Translations under genes and position numbers: made by a program
Shown here: in pieces, positions 6,401 through 9,066 of the stretch
Layout: the number at the start of each line of letters is the position of its first letter
How positions within the stretch are numbered: the first letter of the stretch is position 1
Assembly: GCA_026770585.1 (NCBI GenBank)
Contig: MU646681.1
Span: 173,246 to 184,845 of the forward strand
DNA: 11,600 bases
Direction: 5' to 3'
Source of the DNA: Baffinella frigidus
Taxonomy: Eukaryota > Cryptophyceae > Cryptomonadales > Baffinellaceae
Notes under the pieces: generated by a model
Told to the model about the DNA's origin: nothing
What the model saw: the letters and a program-made list of their open reading frames with translations, nothing else
Databases searched by the model: none

Positions 6401-7522
6401 AACTATAAAATCATAACATCGTCACGACCTACATTCTCGCACTGGCGATTCGCGAAGCGCCCTATCTTGTTCCGTGTGCGGGTCGCGTTTTGTACTGGAA
6501 CTGGAGCCGTTTCTTGAAAATGGCACCGGGAATTGGAGCCAATCCTGCAATTCGACTGGGATTTGAGGCTCGGTCAACTTGAGTTAAGTGCGTTCCGGTG
6601 CTGTGCGGGATGCGCCAACAAAATCTTCTTCCCCATATACTAATACGTAATTGCCATTCGCAGGTGAGCGAGGGAGACAAAACACGTGCTTCAATTCTCC
6701 GCACAGCCTAACACCCCACACCTAACACGGTCACCTCCGCCAGGTGCCTGATTCTGGTGGCTGGAGATGCCGCGACTGCGCTGCGCCTCATCAACCTTTC
6801 TGCCGAGCACCGCGGCGACAACTGGGAGGTACGCTATCCACCCGAAACCAGAAACACGAAACACGAAACCCGAAACACGAAACACGAAACACGCAAACCG
6901 AAACCCCACAACCCGAGCCCCGAAACCCGAAACCCGAAACCCGAAACCCGAAACCCGAAACCCGAAACCCCACAACCCGAGCCCCGAAACCCGAGCCCCG
7001 CAACCCGAGCCCCGAAACCCGAAACTCGAAACCGGAGCCCCGCAACCCGAAACCCCCGAACCCCGACCCCCGAAACCCGACACCCGACACCCGACACCCG
7101 AAACCAGAGGCCCGAAAGCCTGCATGGTTTAGACAACCCTGTAGAGCTTAGACAGAGGTTCGTGTCCTCATTAACCCTGAGATAATCCCCCATTCATAAA
7201 CCCTAAACCCTCGATTCACCCTAAACTCTGAAAACCAAACCCTACACCCTACGGCAGGCAAAGCGGGGGAGGGGGTCAGCGGGGCGGCAGACCCTAAACC
7301 CTGAGATGATCCCTACAACCTAAACCCTAATCCCTGAGATAATCCCTAGACCCAAACCCCTCAACCCTACACCTTACACCCTACACCCTACGACAGGCAA
7401 AGAGGGGCGGGGGGTCAGCGGGGCGACCCGCGCAGCGGGACCTAGTGGGGAAGAAGTCGCTGCTGAACATCATGCTCGACGAGCCTGGCGCCACGCCGCC
7501 GGGAACCCCGGGGCATCAATAA
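378..7522 (+). CDS. Spliced gene, 3' part: ARM-repeat-like protein of unknown function (12 exons)
   Basis: Proposed join: 378-474, 735-816, 1305-1507, 1931-2034, 2735-2795, 3633-3680, 4775-4873, 5456-5514, 5808-5861, 6230-6328, 6744-6828, 7397-7522. All 11 introns start GT and end AG, and every junction keeps one frame, giving about 371 codons then TAA. The first exons read as armadillo-type helices: an R-x-x-A-A-x-A-x-W-x-L-L helix, then a N-V-E-R-F-V-V-Q-G-G turn, then A-V-L-V-E-L-L, which resembles the ARM pattern (A..ALW.L..N...I...GA...L..LL). Later exons are alanine/leucine-rich and helical, and the tail is basic, then proline/glycine-rich. ARM proteins are binding scaffolds; the partner here is unknown. 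The 5' end lies upstream or is lost. It converges with the minus-strand U-box gene. The exon chain is strong; the family name is moderate. Confidence 0.72.
475..734 (+). repeat. Intron 1 with degenerate CCCTAAA heptamers
   Basis: C-rich heptamer-like sequence (CCCTAAA, CCCTGAA, CCCCAAA, CCCATAC variants) fills about 480-620 and 655-732. It is interrupted by a head copy of exon 2 at 623. Confidence 0.85.
623..653 (+). pseudogene. Head copy of exon 2 (3' end lost)
   Basis: Begins with an AG acceptor (621-622) and reads AVLVELL in the same phase as exon 2. It then diverges and meets an in-frame TAA among heptamers. No donor. Confidence 0.75.
735..816 (+). CDS. Exon 2 of the ARM-like gene
   Basis: Acceptor CCCAG (AG 733-734), then AVLVELLDVEGGAEGD, then SALLEAREHAAG with the last codon split. 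Donor GT at 817-818 after GCTGCAG. The 82 bases leave one base over, completed by GA at the start of exon 3 to give Gly. This is the only one of three copies with both splice sites. Confidence 0.78.
838..925. repeat. 88-bp stretch bounded by 8-bp inverted repeats (MITE-like?)
   Basis: CAGTTGAC at 838-845 is the exact reverse complement of GTCAACTG at 918-925. The interior has two TTTGTACC motifs (868 and 895 areas) and no heptamers. The right end abuts the tail copy of exon 2 and replaces its acceptor. The GTTGAC...TTTGTACCA...GTCAAC pattern recurs in the 111-bp repeats at 4202-4510. Mobility is inference; I see no clear target-site duplication. Confidence 0.4.
927..1006 (+). pseudogene. Tail copy of exon 2 (acceptor lost, donor kept)
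   Basis: Reads VLVELLDVEGGAEGDQALLE and on to EHAAG, with Gln where exon 2 has Ser. The position of the acceptor AG is occupied by TG. The donor GT (1007-1008) remains and gives the same phase. It could still act as an alternative exon if an upstream AG is used, for example after TTGTACCAG near 901. Confidence 0.65.
1007..1304 (+). repeat. Intron 2: CCATAAA and CCCTAAA blocks
   Basis: About 1092-1150 is dominated by the variant CCATAAA, and 1243-1283 is a nearly perfect CCCTAAA run. It ends CCCTAACCCCTGAACCC before the AG at 1303-1304; the CTAAC there fits a branch-point consensus. Confidence 0.85.
1305..1507 (+). CDS. Exon 3 of the ARM-like gene
   Basis: Largest exon (203 bp) and single-copy. 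The first two bases (GA) finish the Gly codon, then it reads ALGEAVKLSDEAAANLAAGK, then QGVHRLIKILNL, a Gly/Asp-rich loop, and EVAAEALYYALMRHEDCRTQ. The alternating helix-loop-helix and the ALYYALM.HEDC segment suit ARM/HEAT helices. Donor CCCAG|GTAAAC (GT 1508-1509), phase 0. Confidence 0.8.
1508..1930 (+). repeat. Intron 3: degenerate C-rich heptamers
   Basis: C-rich variants (CCCTAAA, CCCCAAC, CCTATAC, CCCGAAA) run on both sides of a head copy of exon 4 at 1704. No gene on the other strand. Confidence 0.8.
1704..1765 (+). pseudogene. Head copy of exon 4 (3' end lost)
   Basis: Acceptor GCAG (1700-1703), then AARRGIRRTLEALCDSPLL in exon-4 phase. It then collapses into CCAACGCCCAAACCCC heptamers; the donor is absent. 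Tyr to Cys relative to exon 4. Confidence 0.78.
1931..2034 (+). CDS. Exon 4 of the ARM-like gene
   Basis: Acceptor CTATTCAG, then AARSGIRRTLEALYDSPLLY, then SPNPQERRMAEAAA and a split Trp codon (TG at the end). Donor CCTG|GTACGC (GT 2035-2036), phase 2. Exon 5 starts with the G that completes TGG. It is the only copy with both ends complete. Confidence 0.8.
2041..2172 (+). repeat. G-rich heptamer tract (opposite orientation)
   Basis: TTTAGGG/TTCAGGG/GTGTAGGG-like sequence on the plus strand within intron 4. This is opposite to the C-rich sense orientation of most introns of this gene. Confidence 0.8.
2173..2264 (+). pseudogene. Tail copy of exon 4 (5' end lost, donor kept)
   Basis: Joins the G-rich heptamers at GGGATCAG and reads GIRRTLEALYDSPLLHSSNP, then HECRMAEAAA, ending in the same CCTG|GTACGT donor. 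The AARS start and its acceptor are missing, although a GATTAG just upstream could act as an AG. Confidence 0.75.
2370..2415 (+). pseudogene. Head copy 1 of exon 5
   Basis: Acceptor CTCCAG (AG 2368-2369), then WALYLIQTINVAPAR in phase. It is cut off at an in-frame TAA inside heptamers. No donor. Confidence 0.7.
2416..2530 (+). repeat. CCCCAAA heptamer block
   Basis: About 2455-2500 is a regular run of the variant CCCCAAA, passing into CCCAAAACCGAAA. It lies between two head copies of exon 5. Confidence 0.85.
2574..2620 (+). pseudogene. Head copy 2 of exon 5
   Basis: Acceptor CTCCAG, then WAQVLIQTINVAPS in phase. It diverges after GCGCCCTCAAGC and meets TAA at about 2629. The donor is lost. 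Confidence 0.7.
2735..2795 (+). CDS. Exon 5 of the ARM-like gene
   Basis: Acceptor CACCAG, then one base finishing Trp, then WAQVLIQTINVAPARGVVPS. Donor CCCTCG|GTGCGA (GT 2796-2797), phase 0. Of five related pieces, only this one has both the WAQVL start and the GVVPS end. Confidence 0.75.
2896..2916 (+). pseudogene. Tail copy 1 of exon 5
   Basis: GCGCGCGCGGTCGTTCCCTC resembles the GVVPS end of exon 5. The donor position reads TT instead of GT, so it cannot splice there. Confidence 0.55.
3055..3075 (+). pseudogene. Tail copy 2 of exon 5 (donor kept)
   Basis: Encodes ARGVVPS and ends CCCTCG|GTGCCT like the real exon. No acceptor; the 5' side is directly heptamers. Confidence 0.6.
3633..3680 (+). 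CDS. Exon 6 of the ARM-like gene
   Basis: Acceptor AAACCAG (AG 3631-3632), 48 bp, phase 0 at both ends: APRGDSSQGDGAVFTQ. Donor ACCCAG|GTACCT (GT 3681-3682). A small hydrophilic segment linking two helical parts. The choice between this copy and 3952-4000 rests on the acceptor and phase. Confidence 0.62.
3681..3951 (+). other. Non-heptamer intron stretch with two small hairpins
   Basis: AT-richer unique sequence without heptamers. At 3863-3878, ACCCGGA and TCCGGGT pair over a 2-base loop. At 3881-3896, GATTCC and GGAATC pair over a 4-base loop. No coding signal seen. Confidence 0.5.
3952..4000 (+). pseudogene. Tail copy of exon 6 (donor kept)
   Basis: Reads AGGPDSRQGDGAVFAQ in exon-6 frame and ends GCCCAG|GTACTC (4001-4002). 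The nearest AG (3950-3951) would give the wrong phase after exon 5. It may be an alternative exon if an acceptor exists that I cannot see. Confidence 0.55.
4013..4045 (+). repeat. Short perfect CCCTAAA run
   Basis: Four near-exact CCCTAAA units just downstream of the tail copy of exon 6. Confidence 0.85.
4123..4178 (+). repeat. 24-bp direct repeat, period 32
   Basis: The same 24 bases (beginning ACCCAGAACCGTCCC) occur at 4123-4146 and 4155-4178. Intron 6. Confidence 0.9.
4202..4510. repeat. 111-bp tandem repeat, about 2.8 copies, with palindromic arms
   Basis: Units begin with GGGCTCTT at 4202, 4313 and 4424, exactly 111 bp apart. Each has GTTGAC...GTCAACTTAT arms and a GCAGCGTGTTTTCC end. 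The third unit lost about 26 bp between the arms, leaving AAGTTGAC-CTT-GTCAACTT, a perfect 8-bp hairpin (about 4442-4460). Unit 2 also has an inner ACGAG/CTCGT pair. No coding potential recognised. Confidence 0.85.
4545..4770 (+). repeat. CCCGAAA-type heptamer tract
   Basis: CCCGAAA, CCGGAAC and AACAGAAA variants up to the acceptor of exon 7. Confidence 0.85.
4775..4873 (+). CDS. Exon 7 of the ARM-like gene
   Basis: Acceptor AAAGCAG (AG 4773-4774), 99 bp, phase 0 at both ends: VLRSLPREQSLGVIRLQ, then HAMADEKLFLKMCALE. Donor GAG|GTGCGT (GT 4874-4875). Amphipathic and helical, consistent with an alpha-solenoid. Two shorter tail copies follow. Confidence 0.82.
4962..5062 (+). repeat. G-rich 8-mer tract (GTGTAGGG)
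   Basis: Mostly an 8-base unit GTGTAGGG rather than a heptamer, ending TTAGGGTTCAGGGTGA. It fuses with the tail copy of exon 7 at GGGTGA, a motif also present inside exon 7 itself. Confidence 0.85.
5062..5126 (+). pseudogene. Tail copy 1 of exon 7 (donor mutated)
   Basis: Reads RLQHAMADEKLFLKMCAFE in frame; the first third of the exon is missing. The donor is GAG|GCGCAA, so GT became GC. Confidence 0.75.
5180..5197 (+). pseudogene. Tail copy 2 of exon 7 (donor kept)
   Basis: Last six codons only (KMCALE), followed by the original GAG|GTGCGT donor. Confidence 0.65.
5198..5455 (+). repeat. Intron 7, remaining C-rich heptamers
   Basis: CCCAAA/CCCCAAA/CCCGAAA variants, interrupted by a head copy of exon 8 at 5290. 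Confidence 0.8.
5290..5330 (+). pseudogene. Head copy of exon 8 (3' end lost)
   Basis: Acceptor AAAACAG, then DVENQGGDEGARA in phase, then heptamers. The acceptor flank (CTAAAACAGGACGTCGAG) matches that of exon 8. Confidence 0.75.
5456..5514 (+). CDS. Exon 8 of the ARM-like gene
   Basis: Acceptor AAAACAG (AG 5454-5455), then DVENQGGNVGKRASTMDQHE with the last Glu codon split (GA). Donor CATGA|GTACTC (GT 5515-5516), phase 2, matched by the single base opening exon 9. Hydrophilic, probably a loop. Confidence 0.68.
5515..5807 (+). repeat. Intron 8: heptamers with CACCAAA and ACACCTGACACC variants
   Basis: About 5590-5650 alternates CACCAAACACC and TGACACC units; the rest is CCCGAAA/CCCAAAC. 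No other structure seen. Confidence 0.8.
5808..5861 (+). CDS. Exon 9 of the ARM-like gene
   Basis: Acceptor AAACCAG (AG 5806-5807). One base completes Glu, then FIEAIRHVKMLGTAVTD and a split Arg (CG). Donor GACCG|GTAAAC (GT 5862-5863), phase 2. Single copy; reads as one amphipathic helix. Confidence 0.75.
5862..6229 (+). repeat. Intron 9: heptamer blocks around a head copy of exon 10
   Basis: 5862-5945 and 6098-6225 are CCCTAAA and CCATAAA variants. 5946-6030 is unique sequence containing GCATGTTGAC twice (5965 and 5982). Confidence 0.8.
6031..6075 (+). pseudogene. Head copy of exon 10 (3' end lost)
   Basis: Acceptor ACTCAG, then HKVFKTQA in phase, then GTAAGA (itself a good donor) and an in-frame TGA at about 6074. 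Exon 10 has GCATCC where this copy has GTAAGA, so here an early donor could have formed. Confidence 0.65.
6230..6328 (+). CDS. Exon 10 of the ARM-like gene
   Basis: Acceptor CGACAG (AG 6228-6229). One base completes Arg, then HKVSKTQAASSFRSC, GRANEILFPTYVLAMR and a split Arg (CG). Donor CGCCG|GTGCGA (GT 6329-6330), phase 2. That donor is the one giving the right phase for exon 11. The middle could instead hold a tiny intron, but then the frame into exon 11 would fail. Confidence 0.65.
6427..6452 (+). pseudogene. Tail copy 1 of exon 10
   Basis: TYILALAIR resembles the TYVLAMR end of exon 10. Neither acceptor nor donor survives. The following DNA to about 6585 is unique, with no recognised function. 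Confidence 0.5.
6590..6663 (+). pseudogene. Tail copy 2 of exon 10 (in-frame stop, consensus donor)
   Basis: Reads CANKIFFPIY, stop, YVIAIR and a split Arg, aligned to GRANEILFPTYVLAMR. A TAA at 6641-6643 breaks the frame. The donor CAG|GTGAGC (GT 6664-6665) is the closest to consensus in the window. A TACTAAT motif (about 6638-6644) with TTCGCAG also makes a possible acceptor. Confidence 0.6.
6744..6828 (+). CDS. Exon 11 of the ARM-like gene
   Basis: Acceptor CGCCAG (AG 6742-6743). One base completes Arg, then CLILVAGDAATALRLINLS and AEHRGDNWE. Donor GAG|GTACGC (GT 6829-6830), phase 0. Single copy. ATALRLINLSAEHR..N resembles an ARM third helix (AL..L.NLS......N). Confidence 0.8.
6829..7396 (+). 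repeat. Intron 11: CCCGAAA/CACGAAA heptamers, then CCCTAAA
   Basis: About 6838-7115 is dense CCCGAAA, CACGAAA and CCCGAGC repeats, which give long open frames in all six frames. 7168-7257 and 7291-7396 are two related intron tails (ACCCTGAGATAATCCC...CTACACCCTACG.CAG), the flanks of a duplicated exon start. Confidence 0.88.
7258..7290 (+). pseudogene. Head copy of exon 12 (3' end lost)
   Basis: Acceptor ACGGCAG, then AKRGRGSAGRQ in phase, then heptamers. Together with its intron flank it is a roughly 140-bp tandem duplication. Confidence 0.8.
7397..7522 (+). CDS. Exon 12 (terminal) of the ARM-like gene
   Basis: Acceptor ACGACAG (AG 7395-7396), 42 codons including the stop: AKRGGGSAGRPAQRDL, then VGKKSLLNIMLDEPG and ATPPGTPGHQ, TAA at 7520-7522. 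It is phase 0 from exon 11. The basic, glycine-rich stretch and proline-rich end suggest a disordered tail. AATAAA overlaps the stop (7518-7523), too close to act as a normal poly(A) signal. A TGTAA (green-algal poly(A) motif) is at 7981-7985. Confidence 0.8.
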   Translation, partial: AKRGGGSAGRPAQRDLVGKKSLLNIMLDEPGATPPGTPGHQ

Positions 7523-8524
7523 ATAGAGACCGTTTTTGCCACCAACACGGCCGCCGTGTATTTCCCTCTCAAAAGGGAACTTGCGCCCCCAAACGCGCTA
7601 TGTGATCAGTTGGTCCGCTAGGTCCTTGAGGTTCTGAAAACTTGAAGCTCAGGCGCAGTACCGGGAGAGACGAGAGGACCACCGTAGAGTCCTGGCTGTG
7701 ATGAGCCTAGCGTAGGCGGCTCCGAGAGGGGTGCGGGTTCTGAGGGGGGGTTGCGCCGTTTGTTGATCACATACCACCAGCCCTCACAGAAAGCTCAAAT
7801 CACTACTGTCCTTCTATTCTTCTGGTACAAATTAGGCCGAGGACGAATCGAACGTCCTTAACCTGGACCAATTGAAACATTTGATCAACCTGTGAGGGTT
7901 GGTGGTAGCACGCCCGGGGAAAGCTCAGGCGCAGTACCAAAACAACCTCAGGGGGTCTTAGAATGTGGTCATGCTGGTATTGTAATCAACAAATTCTCCC
8001 TCAGTACAGAGTCGAGGGGGCAGAAGCAAAAGCACCCCCAAAGTGTGACGGAAAATTCTCATCTAGAATCAATCACGGGCAGCTAGTAGAGCGACACCCG
8101 GGGGAGGCCCAGGCGGGCCACTCACGGGGAAAGCCTGAGCCACGACCGGCGCGATCTCGGAGGGCGGGGCGAGTGCTGAGGAGGCCGAGGGCGGCAAGTG
8201 CCCTACAGCGGCAGCATCTGGCGCCGCCATGATGCGCGGATGCGTGCTGTTCAGGCCCCGGTCCCCACGTTTGGTGGCGGAACGAACCGTACTCTCGCCG
8301 CCCCTGCCTGAAAGACACTTGATTGATTACAAGACCAGCAGACCACACACTCAGAGCCCCTGTGGGGGGCTGGGCGACTAGGATCTGGCACTCACCCCCT
8401 ACACGTTGCTGAAAAAAGGAGACGGTGGCGCCAACACCCCGGTCTCCGGGGAAAGGGCAGCCCCGTTCCTGCGGGACCGCCGATTATTGGCGACAAGGAC
8501 ACCGGGGACGGTGGACCGCGCCTA
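7523..8524. other. Convergent 3' region without a recognised gene
   Basis: About 1 kb without heptamers. It holds a direct 18-bp repeat (7645-7662 and 7921-7938), an 18-bp inverted repeat with one mismatch (7772-7789 and 7890-7907), and a hairpin at 8418-8447 (GGAGAC-GGTG and CACC-GTCTCC arms). Open frames here are short and have no family motif. TTACA at 8327-8331 would be a TGTAA for the minus-strand gene. Confidence 0.55.
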
Positions 8525-8727
8525 ATGGCTAAACGCTCAACGCTAAACCCTCAACCCCAACCCCTAAACCCTAAACCCTAAACCCTAAACCCTAAACCCT
8601 AAACCCTAAACCCTAAACCCTAAACTCTAAAAACTAAGCCCTAAACCCTAAATTCTAAACCCTAAACCCCAACCCCTAAACCCTAAACCTTAAACCCTAA
8701 ACCCTAAACCCTCAAACCTAAACCCTC
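8525..8727. repeat. Interstitial telomere-like array (CCCTAAA)
   Basis: The longest clean array in the window, with about nine consecutive exact CCCTAAA units around 8565-8630 and minor variants elsewhere. It is outside both genes, downstream of each. Confidence 0.95.
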
Positions 8728-8742
8728 ATGAGCAAGGTAACC

Positions 8743-8818
8743 CTGTATGAGAGAGAGAGCGCGCGAGCGAAGGGGGGGGGGACAACGAAAGAGAGAGAGA
8801 GATGGAGAGAGAGAGAGG
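8743..8818 (+). repeat. GA microsatellite with poly-G tract
   Basis: Nearly all purine: GAGAGAGAGAG, a run of about ten G, then two more (GA)n blocks. It directly follows the CCCTAAA array. Confidence 0.9.
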
Positions 8819-8854
8819 TGACTTTACTGAAAACGTACACTGATGGCCTCTCGC

Positions 8855-8998
8855 CCCGAGGCGGGCCCGTCCTAGCCTCTGTCCTCCGCGAGGACCGCCT
8901 GAGGACAGCCCCGGGGTAGGCCCGCTTCGGAATGGAAAGCCCCGCCTCAGGATGCATAGGCCCGCCTCGGGAACAGGTCTGCCTCGGAAGTAGTCGAC
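8855..8998. repeat. Short GC-rich interspersed repeat (GCCCGCCTCGG-like)
   Basis: Variants of GCCCGCCTCGGRA recur about five times (near 8910, 8938, 8959, 8978 and, inverted, 8858), with a GTCCTC-CGC-GAGGAC hairpin at 8881-8895. In the 3' flank of the minus-strand gene. No coding signal. Confidence 0.6.
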
Positions 8999-9023
8999 GA
9001 AATGAGTCAACCAATTTGACCAA

Positions 9024-9066
9024 TTACGTCTTGGGGTGGCTGGCGACCCACGTCTGAATCTTGGTC
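9024..9066 (-). CDS. U-box gene exon d (terminal)
   Basis: Acceptor AAACCAG (AG 9068-9067), directly after TTTAGGG/CCCTAAA heptamers. One base completes Arg, then TKIQTWVASHPKT and TAA (9026-9024). The KI..W...H helix is the normal end of a U-box. Single copy. Confidence 0.8.

Noticed and set aside
7518-7523. AATAAA as the poly(A) signal of the ARM-like gene
   Set aside because: It overlaps the stop codon, leaving almost no 3' UTR; probably coincidence.
7841-7857. tRNA on the minus strand (a GGACG-TTCGATT-CGTCC T-arm look-alike)
   Set aside because: The T-arm matches well, but I could not find a pairing anticodon arm, D-arm or acceptor stem at the expected distances.
7892-8348. Short open frames on both strands downstream of the ARM-like gene (64-91 codons)
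   Set aside because: No recognised motif, no splice-compatible neighbours, and mutual overlap on opposite strands in GC-rich DNA.
8718-9023. Minus-strand open frames of about 100 codons over the GA tract
   Set aside because: They encode low-complexity Ser/Leu from the GA repeat and Arg/Gly/Pro from GC-rich repeats, and lie beyond the stop of the U-box gene.
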